A DNA stretch of 64,000 nucleotides from Bacillota bacterium (GCA_023426125.1 JAFABI010000103.1:124001-188000), one strand, 5' to 3'; counted from the stretch's first letter, positions 46,897 through 57,056 are shown. Program-made: numbers and translations. The notes: generated from the sequence alone by a model not told the origin.

Positions 46897-46970
46897 GTAG
46901 GGGCGGCCATTGGGTCCGGGTAGCCGTTTGACTCAGATTGCATTTGCGGACGCGCAATGCGCGCCCCTAC
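46897..46970. repeat. GTAGGGGCG palindromic repeat, copy 1 of a tandem pair
   Basis: GTAGGGGCGGCCATTGG ... GCGGACGCGCAATGCGCGCC then CCTAC, with GACTCAGATTGCATTT between. A few bases of the left arm (GGCCGT) are missing compared with copy 2. Confidence 0.88.
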
Positions 46971-47060
46971 GCTTTTTCAGACGTAGGTGTGCCTTGGTGG
47001 CATAGGCATTAGTATGAAAAAGCTTGACGTAGGGCTTTCATTGACTGGAAGGCATAAAAT

Positions 47061-47136
47061 GTAGGGGCGGCCATTGGCCGTCCGGGTAGCCATTTGACTC
47101 AGATTGCATTTGCGGACGCGCAATGCGCGCCCCTAC
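47061..47136. repeat. GTAGGGGCG palindromic repeat, copy 2 of a tandem pair
   Basis: Nearly identical to copy 1 and preceded by the same GGCATAAAAT or AGCATAAAAT, so the pair arose by local duplication. Confidence 0.88.
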
Positions 47137-47186
47137 ATTCACGATAGATATTCTTACTTTGTGTTCAAGCGTCCCTGTGCTGCGCC

Positions 47187-48545
<1,359 letters not shown>

Positions 48546-48713
48546 TTATTAAATATGAGAAAACAGCAATACAGCCATTTCTTGCATAATAAGATGATTC
48601 CATACAACATACGACATTGTACATTGTTACCAGCATACGCCATTGTATACCCCATATTTTTTAAATTGGGGATATAAAATTAGAATGAATGTATGAAATT
48701 TAACTTTATCGAA

Positions 48714-48742
48714 ATTATAACAGAACACGGTGTTTTTTGCAA
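48714..48742 (-). promoter_or_regulatory. Promoter of gdhA
   Basis: TTGCAA (48737-48742), 17 bp, TATAAT (48714-48719) on the minus strand; this gives a ~180-nt leader before gdhA. Confidence 0.7.
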
Positions 48743-48955
48743 GTTATTTCATCAATTATTTCATAATACCAAACAATTCCGCCTGTACATGCATATTGTA
48801 TGCAAGATTTTATGCACCATCCTGGCATATCCATAGCGTTTTGCAGGATTTTATTCGTTTTGCAGGCAAGTTAAACATTTCCGTCATTTGCAGGTACACA
48901 CTGGTGCTTGTTTCATATTTCTTTAAAACAAACGGTTTATACTTACCTGACACGC

Positions 48956-49081
48956 AAAAGGGGCTGTCTCAAAATACACCGACGCGTAATGCGCGCCCCT
49001 GCAAAGTGGGATACCAGCATGTACCAGCCAATTTGCAGGGATCGCCCATTGAGCAATCCGCTTTTTGAAACAGCCCTTTTT
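48956..49081. repeat. MITE-like element with IS-type ends
   Basis: AAAAGGGGCTGTCTCAAAA and TTTTTGAAACAGCCCTTTTT are the terminal arms. Inside are GCGCGCCCCTGCAAA and TTTGCAGGGATCGCCC, related to the GTAGGGGCG family. There is no coding capacity. The ends resemble those of known insertion sequences. Confidence 0.75.
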
Positions 49082-49169
49082 ATTTAAAAATCATTCTATT
49101 CTGAAAATGTCACTGCCCAACTATCCTTAGCGGTGACCGCACTGTAAATGGGTCAACGCGACCGGGTCA

Positions 49170-50555
49170 TCAGGAAAGGTATTTGTCGATAGCGGCAGCC
49201 GCTTTTTTACCCGCACCCATGGCAAGTATAACCGTAGCCGCTCCCGTCACCGCATCCCCTCCGGCATATACCCCATCCTTGCTGGTTGCGCCTGTCTCCT
49301 CTTCAACAATAATACCTCCCCATTTCTGGGTTTCCAATCCGGGGGTGGTTGATTTGATGAGAGGATTTGGCGACTGGCCAATGGCGATGATCACCGTATC
49401 TACGTCCACAACATGCTCGGAGCCCTCCCTGGTTACCGGCCGTCTCCTGCCCGAGCTGTCCGGCTCGCCCAACACCATCTCGGAGCATTCGATCCCCTTT
49501 ACCCAGCCGTCTTCTGTTCCGATGATCCTGGTAGGATTGGTCAGAAGCTTGAAAATGATGCCTTCTTCCTTTGCATGATGCACTTCTTCCAGCCGTGCAG
49601 GCATTTCTGCCTCCGAACGCCTGTATACGATATAGACATTTTCCGCGCCCAGACGCTTTGCGCACCTGGCGGCATCCATGGCTACATTGCCTCCGCCGAC
49701 AACGGCCACATTCCTGCCGATTTTCACAGGTGTATCACAGTCGGGGAATTTGTAGGCCTTCATAAGATTTATCCTGGTAAGGAATTCATTGGCGGAATAT
49801 ACGCCGTTCAGATTCTCGCCGGGTATTCCCATAAAGCTGGGCAAGCCTGCCCCCGAGCCGATGAATATGGCTTCATAGCCTTCTTCAATAAGCTCGTCCA
49901 GCGACAGCACTTTACCGATGACCATGTTGGTCATGATTTTGACGCCCAGCTCCTTGACGGTGTCGATTTCCTTCTGGACCAGCGCTTTGGGAAGCCTGAA
50001 TTCCGGTATACCGTACATGAGCACTCCGCCCGGCACATGAAAGGCTTCGAAGATGGTCACGTCGTACCCCAGCTTTGCCAGGTCTCCTGCGCAGGTAAGT
50101 CCTGCCGGCCCCGAACCGATCACAGCCACCTTTTTGTTTTTCTTTTCTACACTTTCCACTTTATTTTTCCGGTTTGCCATATACCAGTCGGCGACATACC
50201 TTTCAAGCCTGCCGATCCCTACGGACTCTCCCTTTTTTGCCCGTACGCACAGCTGCTCGCACTGGGTCTCCTGGGGACAGACTCTGCCGCAGACAGCCGG
50301 AAGGCTGTTGGTTTCCCTGATCTTCCCATAGGCTTCTTCAAATTTCCCCTCAGCCACCAGCTTGATAAATTCGGGTATTTGAACATTGACAGGACATCCG
50401 GCCACACAGGGCTTGTTCTTGCACTGGAGACACCGCTGGGCTTCTTCCTTTGCCATTTCCTCGGTATAGCCGAGGGCTACCTCCAGAAAGTTTTTGTTTC
50501 TGACGTTGGGATCTTGTTCAGGCATTTTTTGTTTATTCAAAGACATATTAGGCAT
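49170..50555 (-). CDS. NfnB/GltA-type flavoprotein (NADP-binding subunit)
   Basis: A 461-residue protein. An N-terminal Fe-S domain (CLQCKNKPCVAGCPVNVQIPEF, CGRVCPQETQCEQLC) is followed by two nucleotide-binding folds (AVIGSGPAGLTCAGDLAKLG and AVVGGGNVAMDAARCAKRLG). Alone it resembles the glutamate synthase small subunit. Next to the FNR-like gene upstream it is best read as NfnB of the electron-bifurcating NADH-dependent ferredoxin:NADP oxidoreductase. A sulfide dehydrogenase (SudAB) role is an alternative. The start MPNMSLNK follows GGGGGTG; it overlaps the preceding gene by 8 bp. Confidence 0.9.
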   Translation of the reverse strand: MPNMSLNKQKMPEQDPNVRNKNFLEVALGYTEEMAKEEAQRCLQCKNKPCVAGCPVNVQIPEFIKLVAEGKFEEAYGKIRETNSLPAVCGRVCPQETQCEQLCVRAKKGESVGIGRLERYVADWYMANRKNKVESVEKKNKKVAVIGSGPAGLTCAGDLAKLGYDVTIFEAFHVPGGVLMYGIPEFRLPKALVQKEIDTVKELGVKIMTNMVIGKVLSLDELIEEGYEAIFIGSGAGLPSFMGIPGENLNGVYSANEFLTRINLMKAYKFPDCDTPVKIGRNVAVVGGGNVAMDAARCAKRLGAENVYIVYRRSEAEMPARLEEVHHAKEEGIIFKLLTNPTRIIGTEDGWVKGIECSEMVLGEPDSSGRRRPVTREGSEHVVDVDTVIIAIGQSPNPLIKSTTPGLETQKWGGIIVEEETGATSKDGVYAGGDAVTGAATVILAMGAGKKAAAAIDKYLS

Positions 50556-51417
50556 TCGCTTCACCCCCACCTGCGGTTTGCTCCTGCGATACCAGCCTGC
50601 AGGCGTGCTTTTCTTCACTTTGCTTTTCTTCCCTCTTATACATGTTCTGCCGCCGCATGGCCTCGTCGAAGTCCACCTGGTGCCCGTCAAAATCCGGACC
50701 GTCGACACATGCGAATTTTGTTTTGCCTCCCACGGTCACACGACAGCCGCCGCACATTCCCGTACCGTCAACCATCACAGGGTTCATGCTGACCAGCGTC
50801 TTTATGCCATATTGCTTTGTAAGCAGGGATACAAACTTCATCATGATCAGCGGGCCGATGGCGATGACCAGATCGTAGGCGTTTCCTTCCTCAATCAGCT
50901 TTTTCAGAATATCGGTAACAAAGCCTTTGTTGCCGTTGGAGCCATCGTCGGTGGCCACAAACAGCCTGGTGCTGGCTTTTTTCATCTCGTCTTCAAGGAT
51001 GATCAGCTCCTTATTCCGGAAGCCAATGATGGAATCCACTTCAGCGCCAAGGCTGTGGAGCTTCTTGGCCTGAGGATAGGCAATGGCGGTTCCGAGGCCT
51101 CCTCCGATCACCGCTACCTTCTTGTAGTTTTCCAGGTGGGAAGCTACACCCAGCGGGCCGACAAAATCAAGGAGCTCATCTCCCGCATTCATCTGTCCCA
51201 GCATTTTTGTACTCTTGCCAACTTCCTGAAAGATTATGGTCACAGTTCCTTTTTCCCTGTCATAATCGGCGATTGTCAAAGGAATTCTTTCACCTTCTTC
51301 ATCGATCCTGAAGATGATAAACTGTCCCGGCTCTGCTTTTCTGGCCACGTACGGAGCTTCTATCTCCATCAGCTTGACCGAAGGATTGAGCACTTCCTTC
51401 CTTACTATCTTAAACAT
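50548..51417 (-). CDS. NfnA-type ferredoxin-NADP reductase subunit
   Basis: A 289-residue FNR-like protein with an FAD domain (PLTIADYDREKGTVTII), NAD-binding VIGGGLGTAIAYPQAKKL and a C-terminal 2Fe-2S site (CGGCRVTVGGKTKFACVDGPDFDG). With NfnB it would balance NADH, NADPH and ferredoxin in anaerobes. It is the first gene of the pair; GGGGGTCGGG precedes the ATG. Confidence 0.9.
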   Translation of the reverse strand: MFKIVRKEVLNPSVKLMEIEAPYVARKAEPGQFIIFRIDEEGERIPLTIADYDREKGTVTIIFQEVGKSTKMLGQMNAGDELLDFVGPLGVASHLENYKKVAVIGGGLGTAIAYPQAKKLHSLGAEVDSIIGFRNKELIILEDEMKKASTRLFVATDDGSNGNKGFVTDILKKLIEEGNAYDLVIAIGPLIMMKFVSLLTKQYGIKTLVSMNPVMVDGTGMCGGCRVTVGGKTKFACVDGPDFDGHQVDFDEAMRRQNMYKREEKQSEEKHACRLVSQEQTAGGGEANA

Positions 51418-51542
51418 GTCCCGACCCCCGAATCTATATCTCTTCTATCAAATAGAGTTTAATATTTTTTATTGTATACATTAATTACTGGCTAGTCAAC
51501 TGTGGAAAGCTGCGTTATGTAGATTAATAAATATTTTATAAA

Positions 51543-51568
51543 ACAAATCACACATCCTTCATAATTAG
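51543..51568 (+). promoter_or_regulatory. Sigma-K/E-like promoter of the ACP-KAS-SDR operon
   Basis: AC (51543-51544), 15 bp, CATAATTAG (51560-51568). The spacing equals that at 57057-57082 and 57195-57220 in the same cluster. Confidence 0.35.
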
Positions 51569-51656
51569 AATATTATTTATTATGTAAATATAATTTCAAA
51601 TTTTTCGCATCTTACAAAGCAATTAATTTTAAACTGGACTAGAAGGAGCATCAGTT

Positions 51657-51875
51657 ATGACAAACAAAGAAAAATTAAATCTGCTGGAAGAACTGCTGGA
51701 CATTCAGAGAAATACTCTTACCGAGGATACGGCGCTGAACAATCTCGAGGAATGGGACTCCATGGCTGTGATAGCTACCATTGCAATGTTTGATAGCGAC
51801 TTCGGCAAGGTTATTTCGGCGGATGAAGTGAAAGCCTTCCGTACTATAAGGGACATCATGGCTGAAATGGATTGA
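51657..51875 (+). CDS. Free-standing acyl/peptidyl carrier protein
   Basis: A 72-residue acidic helical protein with EEWDSMAVIATIAMFD, in which the serine of DSM is the expected phosphopantetheine site. The sequence is not that of the housekeeping fatty-acid ACP (DSLD). It more resembles carrier proteins of dedicated biosynthetic clusters. AGAAGGAGC precedes the ATG. It is the first gene of an operon with a KAS III and an SDR enzyme, so it probably carries the growing acyl chain. Confidence 0.85.
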   Translation: MTNKEKLNLLEELLDIQRNTLTEDTALNNLEEWDSMAVIATIAMFDSDFGKVISADEVKAFRTIRDIMAEMD

Positions 51876-51885
51876 GGTGATTTTT

Positions 51886-52932
51886 TTGGCAACAGGGATC
51901 TTGAAAAATGTAGGGATCAAAGGCATCGCATGCGCGGTACCTGACAACATAAAAAAAAGTGAGGAATACAATGAAATTTTTGGCACGGAAAACGTCCAAA
52001 AATTTATCAATATGACGGGTGTAAAAACCAGGTATGTTGCTTTGCCCGAGCAATGCACCTCGGATCTATGCTATGCGGCGGCTAAAAATCTGCTGAATAA
52101 ACTGGCCTGGGAACCATCCTCCATCGACGCTTTAATACTTATTACACAGACGCCGGATTATTCGGTACCGGCAACAGCCTGTGTCCTGCAGCACAGATTG
52201 GGGCTCAGTGAAGACTGCCTCGCCTTTGATGTAAACCTTGGATGCTCCGGCTACGTTTACGGAATATGGCTGGCCTCTATAATGATTTCGACACAGGATA
52301 TCAATAGAGTTCTTTTGCTGGTGGGAGACACCAGTAACTTCGGAATAAACCAAAACGACAGCGCCACCGCCATGATATTCGGCGATGGAGGAACTGCAAC
52401 GGCTTTGGAAAGGTCGGAAGGAAAGTCTTTTAAGTATTTCTTGAAAACCAAGGGCAGCGGTTTTAAAAATATTATTGTTCCGGCAGGACATGCGAGAAGC
52501 AGAAGCAAAAAAGATTTGCAGAACTCAGATTACGAACTGGTTATGAATGGTTCGGAGATTTTTTCCTTCACCATTACGGATATTCCCCGGACCCTTAAGC
52601 GCTTTATGTCTCAATACGATATTACGAATGATGATGTGGATAAGTTTGTATTCCATCAGGCCAACCTTTTTATTCTGAAGCATCTGGCAAGGAAATTGGC
52701 CGTACCGATGGAAAAATTGGCTGTGTCCATCGACAGATATGGGAATACGAGCGGAGAATCGATACCGCTGACTCTGGTCGATCTTTTCGGATCCGATCAA
52801 TCAAATGAGTCCGTAAAACTGTTGTTGTGCGGATTTGGCGTAGGATTATCCTGGGGTGGAATTTATCTCGAAATAGACAAATCGGTCTGTCTGCCGATGA
52901 TATTCACAAACGACTACTTCACCGGGGGCTGA
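51886..52932 (+). CDS. 3-oxoacyl-ACP synthase III-like (FabH/KAS III family)
   Basis: A 348-residue thiolase-fold condensing enzyme. The catalytic triad is visible: Cys in DVNLGCSGYVYGIW, His in FHQANLFILKHL, Asn in RYGNTSGESIPL. Such enzymes start or extend chains, or form esters, with ACP or CoA substrates. The start is TTG (51886), 8 nt from GAGG, giving MATGILKNVGIKG; a GTG at 51877 also exists. It begins 10 bp after the ACP stop. The essential fabH of the fas operon would not be expected here, so this is a specialised paralogue. Confidence 0.88.
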   Translation: MATGILKNVGIKGIACAVPDNIKKSEEYNEIFGTENVQKFINMTGVKTRYVALPEQCTSDLCYAAAKNLLNKLAWEPSSIDALILITQTPDYSVPATACVLQHRLGLSEDCLAFDVNLGCSGYVYGIWLASIMISTQDINRVLLLVGDTSNFGINQNDSATAMIFGDGGTATALERSEGKSFKYFLKTKGSGFKNIIVPAGHARSRSKKDLQNSDYELVMNGSEIFSFTITDIPRTLKRFMSQYDITNDDVDKFVFHQANLFILKHLARKLAVPMEKLAVSIDRYGNTSGESIPLTLVDLFGSDQSNESVKLLLCGFGVGLSWGGIYLEIDKSVCLPMIFTNDYFTGG

Positions 52933-52938
52933 GAATGA

Positions 52939-53700
52939 ATGTTGAATCCATTGAACCTGAGCGGCAAAAACGTCATGGTAACAGGTGCCTCATCCGGCAT
53001 TGGCAAAGGCATCGCCATCCTGCTGAGTAAAATCGGCGCAAATATAATTATGGTGGCAAGAAATGAAGAAAGGCTTAAAGAAGTCCTCACGGAACTGGAG
53101 CCCGGTAATCATTCTTACTATTTATACGACTTGAACAACCCGGATGGAATAGGTACCATGGTAGACGACGTATGCAGTGAAGGTTTAAAGCTTAACGGGC
53201 TTGTCCATTCCGCCGGCATATCCAGGACTGTGCCTTTGCAATACCTGAATTTGAACGATTTAAAGAATATCATGTCCGTTAACTTTTATTCCTTTATTGA
53301 ACTTGCAAAACATTTTTCCAAGCGGAAAAACAACGATAATGGCGGCAGCATCGTTGCCATATCCTCCATATCAAGCAAGGTGGGAGCCAGAGGCTTGACA
53401 GCCTACAGCGCAAGCAAAGGCGCTTTGGACAGCGCCATTAAGCCGTTGGCATTGGAGCTGGCGCCAAAGGGTATAAGAATAAATTCCGTAGCTCCGGGCA
53501 TGATTCAAACGCAACTGTATGACGGGTTAAAGCAAATAGTAAATTCCGGGGCGCTTGAGGATAACCTTAAAAAAAGACAGGTTATGGGGATCGGGGAGCC
53601 GGAGGATGTTGCCCATGCAGTTGCTTTTTTATTAAGCGACGCATCCAGGTTCATAACGGGCACATCCATGATCGTCGACGGCGGGTATTTGGCGAACTAA
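52939..53700 (+). CDS. SDR-family 3-oxoacyl-ACP reductase-like enzyme
   Basis: A 253-residue classical short-chain dehydrogenase. It has the NADP motif VTGASSGIGKG, the SAGIS region, the catalytic Ser in ISSISSKVG and YSASK with Tyr/Lys. FabG-like reduction of the KAS product is likely. The ribosome site is weak and the gene follows the KAS stop by 6 bp, so translation is probably coupled. The start could be the TTG right after the ATG. Confidence 0.88.
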   Translation: MLNPLNLSGKNVMVTGASSGIGKGIAILLSKIGANIIMVARNEERLKEVLTELEPGNHSYYLYDLNNPDGIGTMVDDVCSEGLKLNGLVHSAGISRTVPLQYLNLNDLKNIMSVNFYSFIELAKHFSKRKNNDNGGSIVAISSISSKVGARGLTAYSASKGALDSAIKPLALELAPKGIRINSVAPGMIQTQLYDGLKQIVNSGALEDNLKKRQVMGIGEPEDVAHAVAFLLSDASRFITGTSMIVDGGYLAN

Positions 53701-53743
53701 GTATAGCTCCACGCAAGTTAGTTACCAGATAGGTTTGTATGAA

Positions 53744-53770
53744 AAAGACATGGATCTTATCCATGTCTTT
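53744..53770. terminator. Bidirectional terminator between converging operons
   Basis: AAAGACATGGAT-CTT-ATCCATGTCTTT: a 12-bp perfect stem with A/T ends, between the SDR gene and the oppositely oriented acyltransferase gene. Confidence 0.88.
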
Positions 53771-55339
53771 CTAATTGGCAAAATATTTCCTGCAGCCTTT
53801 CAGCAGTTCATCTTTAATACTGTAAAGAAGTCTTTCCACATCTTCGCGAAGAACCGTATTTTCGAAGAAGCCGGTAGCCAATGTCATTATGCCGTTATAC
53901 GTGTTGGCAACCAACAGCAATCCTGGAGCACTGACCACCGGAGGAATAATATAATAATCGGAAATAACGAAATCGCCGAATTTCATTAACGACTTTGACA
54001 GGATACCCAGATTCGATAAGGCCGGCACACACCTGTTTCCATAAAAGACAGAACTATGCGGCGTGCCTTTACCTAGCTTCGACGTAGCCTGGTAATAGGT
54101 AAGAGTATCTTTAAAGCTGATCTTTTCCAGACGTTCCAGGCCAATAGCGCTTTGCAGACCAGGATATCCATTTTTTACGTCATTCATCATATAAACAACC
54201 CTGTCCAACGTATCACTAAAGGCTTCATTCTCCACCATGGAAATCCAGGTGTTCGCCGAGCCTGAAAAATTCCGTATGGCTTCCGTCTTTTTATCGGGAA
54301 GATACCGGCGCAAATCTACCGTAACGTTTATTCCCATCGGTATACCATACACCGGCTGCCCCATTCCAAGCATTGCCCTGTAATATGCGGCCAGAATCAA
54401 ATCATTGATTGTGGCTCCTCTTGATCTTGCATAGTGGCTTATTCTTTCCATCTGACCTTGTGAAATCCTGCAGATTGCAATACGGGTAGTGTTGGATGTA
54501 TCCTGCCTCCATGGGAATGCCCATGTAGGTATTGAGATATCCGCTCCCGGAATCCATAAAGCATCCGGATCCGTAATCCCAAGACTCTTAAATAACCTGT
54601 CCTGATCAGTTCTTCCCCGTCTGCCCGGTGTCGGTATAAAGACGCCGTCCGAATGCTCAATTGTGGAATACATTTCCGAAAGAAGCTGGATATACTCTTT
54701 AATACCGGCTCCATCACAGCAGGCGTGGTTGGCTTTTATTGCCAGAACCTCCTGTGACTCTGACCGGATCAGCCTTACTTTTATCTTTGGATCATAATCC
54801 ATGTCCAAGGGTCTTTCCAAAAATCTCTGTACGGCAGCATCAACATCCGGGACCTCTTTAAGTGAGCAAAACGTCAGCTTGTCAATATTCTCCAAACGCT
54901 TCCAGTACGGAGGATTTCCTTCAACGAACCTGCACCCGAAAACAGGCTGGGCATCGATGGACAGTCTTACCGCTTTTGATAATTTGCCGAAATCCAATCG
55001 CCCATCCAGTTTCACAATCGCCTGAGAATGGAAATTCCCCGTCCCGTAGCGGGCAACGTAATTATAGATATCATGTCCGTTTGCCGGCAAAACATCCGGA
55101 CTGTCCGGTATCTTCCCGATTCCGGGCTTGGTGATATCCAGATATTTGGCAAAGGTCTTACTGAATTCCTTATAATAATTCAGCATACTCTGGGGCATAT
55201 ACTCATAAAACTTATATAAATCCGTATTAAATTTTGAAAACATGTCTTCAAAAGGATTCCCGCTACTGTTGAGTTTTCTAAAAAACTCTTCGTAGGATAC
55301 ATTTATTTTTGTATCGCCGGATTTGACTTTGATTTCCAT
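53771..55339 (-). CDS. Condensation/acyltransferase-superfamily protein with extra N-terminal domain
   Basis: A 522-residue protein. Residues ~85-520 form a CoA-dependent acyltransferase or NRPS-condensation-like fold with the active-site pattern HxxxDG (NHACCDGAG) and VDLRRYLPDKKTEAIRNFSG. The first ~75 residues (KINVSYEEFFRKLNSSGNPF...) are a separate helical domain, also encoded alone at 56730-56957. It should transfer an acyl or aminoacyl group to an alcohol or amine; substrate unknown. The start MEIKVKSG follows GGAGAGGG. It ends a four-gene operon. Confidence 0.8.
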   Translation of the reverse strand: MEIKVKSGDTKINVSYEEFFRKLNSSGNPFEDMFSKFNTDLYKFYEYMPQSMLNYYKEFSKTFAKYLDITKPGIGKIPDSPDVLPANGHDIYNYVARYGTGNFHSQAIVKLDGRLDFGKLSKAVRLSIDAQPVFGCRFVEGNPPYWKRLENIDKLTFCSLKEVPDVDAAVQRFLERPLDMDYDPKIKVRLIRSESQEVLAIKANHACCDGAGIKEYIQLLSEMYSTIEHSDGVFIPTPGRRGRTDQDRLFKSLGITDPDALWIPGADISIPTWAFPWRQDTSNTTRIAICRISQGQMERISHYARSRGATINDLILAAYYRAMLGMGQPVYGIPMGINVTVDLRRYLPDKKTEAIRNFSGSANTWISMVENEAFSDTLDRVVYMMNDVKNGYPGLQSAIGLERLEKISFKDTLTYYQATSKLGKGTPHSSVFYGNRCVPALSNLGILSKSLMKFGDFVISDYYIIPPVVSAPGLLLVANTYNGIMTLATGFFENTVLREDVERLLYSIKDELLKGCRKYFAN

Positions 55340-55355
55340 ATCTACCCTCTCCAAA

Positions 55356-56165
55356 TTATGTTTCAAATTGTCCTAATCGCTTATCGATTATTTTCATCAG
55401 CCACTTTTCTTCTCCAGGTATCCTGTCTTTGAGCTTGGCTGCCGCCACCGGAAGCATCCATGCGTCTATATTCTCAAATTTCACCTTTGAAACCCTTTGG
55501 TACTCATCCAGGTAAGTTCTGTATGTTAGCCATTTGGGGAAAGAGGACAGGGCAACAACAAAATCGGGAATTCCGGGAAGCTCTGCCGGCGAATCGATGA
55601 TCAGGCATGTTCTGGCTACATCCCCTGAAGGATCTCCCCTATAACCGCCCGTCCAATCGATGGCTGCAAATTTCCCGTTGGAAACTATGATATTACTGAG
55701 ATAGAAATCTCCGTGACAAATACTGTCCCCCTCCGGCAGGCCATCGATATAGTTTAAAATCTTTTTCATCCTGTCTCCCAGGATTTTCGAAGAAAGTGTA
55801 ATGGCCTGTGCGAATTTTTCCTTCTGCGAGGGTATGCCATCGGTAGAGTGTTTATGAATCTTATAATGAAATTCCGCCATTTTTTTTACAAAACTATAAA
55901 ACAGCCAGGGTTCTCGTGCAATCATGCTTGTTACTGTTTTGCCAAAGATTCTTTGAAATATTATCCCTTTACGTCCTTCAACCTCTACGATATCAAACAC
56001 AGCAGGCGAAGATACGCCCGCCTCATGTATCTTCTGTCCGATTTCAGCCTCATGTTTTATCAATTCTTCAGGGAAGTTCTTCAGATAAAGCTTTAATACT
56101 TTATCCTGGCTCCACTGATACACCTCGGCCGTCATTCCTTTCCCTAACAACTCTCCCTTTTCCAT
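55356..56165 (-). CDS. APH-fold small-molecule kinase
   Basis: A 269-residue protein of the aminoglycoside phosphotransferase/choline kinase superfamily. The Brenner motif CHGDFYLSNIIV carries the catalytic Asp, and the metal-binding DWTGGYRGDPSGDVART follows. The N-terminal lobe has LGKGMTAEVYQW. Within this cluster it is more likely to phosphorylate a biosynthetic intermediate than a drug, but resistance cannot be excluded. It lies 16 bp before the acyltransferase gene. Confidence 0.82.
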   Translation of the reverse strand: MEKGELLGKGMTAEVYQWSQDKVLKLYLKNFPEELIKHEAEIGQKIHEAGVSSPAVFDIVEVEGRKGIIFQRIFGKTVTSMIAREPWLFYSFVKKMAEFHYKIHKHSTDGIPSQKEKFAQAITLSSKILGDRMKKILNYIDGLPEGDSICHGDFYLSNIIVSNGKFAAIDWTGGYRGDPSGDVARTCLIIDSPAELPGIPDFVVALSSFPKWLTYRTYLDEYQRVSKVKFENIDAWMLPVAAAKLKDRIPGEEKWLMKIIDKRLGQFET

Positions 56166-56226
56166 ACGATTTTCCCCCTGCTACCTCATTCCCATTATTG
56201 TGCTTAATCGGCTGCACAGCTCCAGC

Positions 56227-56655
56227 CTACAGAATATCCTGAGAATCTGAAAACTGTTTAAGCCGCTGATAAATCCCGGGAGCCGCCTTTTCTATATTGA
56301 TTGGTTCAATCCTCTGATTGGTCCATGCATGCACCGTCTTACCCGTTGCAAGGAGCTTCCCTTTTTTCTCGTCATACACCATATATTCAAATTTAAGCTT
56401 GACACAGGACATGGATAGAATTTTTGTAAAGACCGTTATCGTATCACCCTGTCTGGCAGGGCTTCTGAAATTGCATTCCAGTTCGGTAAGGGGAAGAAAG
56501 AAGCCCTGACTGACAATTTGTGAATTGGAAACACCCGCCTTTTTCAAATGATCTCTTCTACCCTTTTCAAACCACAGCAAATAGTTGGAATGGTGTACAA
56601 CACCCATTCCATCCACTTCATTGTATGTAACGAGCAGGCCAGTTTTTGTTGTCAT
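56227..56655 (-). CDS. Hotdog-fold acyl-CoA/ACP thioesterase (YbgC/FadM-like)
   Basis: A 142-residue 4HBT-family protein. The family landmark YNEVDGMGVVHHSNYLLWFEKGRRDHL is recognisable, with aspartate and the HSNY tract for catalysis. It would release acyl chains from the carrier protein or CoA. The start is uncertain: I use the ATG giving MTTKTGLL; a GTG four codons upstream is close to GAGGG. Third from the end in the minus-strand operon. Confidence 0.85.
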   Translation of the reverse strand: MTTKTGLLVTYNEVDGMGVVHHSNYLLWFEKGRRDHLKKAGVSNSQIVSQGFFLPLTELECNFRSPARQGDTITVFTKILSMSCVKLKFEYMVYDEKKGKLLATGKTVHAWTNQRIEPINIEKAAPGIYQRLKQFSDSQDIL

Positions 56656-56729
56656 TTGACAATGCACATCCCTCTAACAATTCATCTTCAACGTTATTAA
56701 TAAAACTCTCCAGCGTTATGCACCCCGGA

Positions 56730-56957
56730 TCATCGCTTTTGTTGGCGTTTGCTCATTTTGATATGCTTTTCCATAGACTTTCTATAGTCTTCAAAATAAT
56801 CAGAAAAACTTGAAGGGGTCATTTTGGAAAAAGCTTTGTAAAAATCCTGGCTGGATTTTGGAAACCTCGCCCCAAACGGGTTTTCCATACTACCCAAATC
56901 TTTTAAAAATTTTTCATATGGAAACTCGATACTGACATTACCGAATTTTATTTTCAT
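56730..56957 (-). CDS. Stand-alone copy of the acyltransferase N-terminal domain
   Basis: A 75-residue protein (MKIKFGNVSIEFPYEKFLKD...). It aligns with the first ~75 residues of the 522-residue acyltransferase encoded downstream: both have an I-K/V-x-(Y/F)-EKF/EEF start, NPFG/NPFE and a helical FYKAFSKM/FYEYMPQSM stretch. It ends in a basic tail (KRQQKR). GGAG precedes the ATG at 10 nt. It is the first gene of the minus-strand operon. A docking or granule/membrane-association role is possible, but I know no named family. Confidence 0.75.
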   Translation of the reverse strand: MKIKFGNVSIEFPYEKFLKDLGSMENPFGARFPKSSQDFYKAFSKMTPSSFSDYFEDYRKSMEKHIKMSKRQQKR

Positions 56958-57056
56958 ACCTGTCTCACTCCACCTATCCGTTTCAAATACAATGCTTTTG
57001 ATGGAACATTCGTAGACATAAGCTGTACAAATTAAAAACATTATATTTTGTAATAC

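Noticed and set aside
46800..47186. CRISPR-like spacing of the two GTAGGGGCG copies
   Set aside because: Only two copies, each internally palindromic and ~75 bp with a 90-bp gap; no cas gene. They are REP-type repeats.
48730..49068. 112-codon plus-strand frame between gdhA and nfnB
   Set aside because: Overlaps the gdhA promoter and a MITE-like element; no start signal.
49413..50792. 459-codon open frame on the plus strand opposite nfnB
   Set aside because: Lies antisense to a clearly conserved Fe-S flavoprotein, has no ribosome site and a histidine/cysteine-rich composition typical of the reverse of a GC-skewed gene.
55356..56165. Antibiotic resistance gene (aminoglycoside phosphotransferase)
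   Set aside because: The APH fold is clear but the gene sits inside a biosynthetic operon; a metabolic kinase is the simpler reading.
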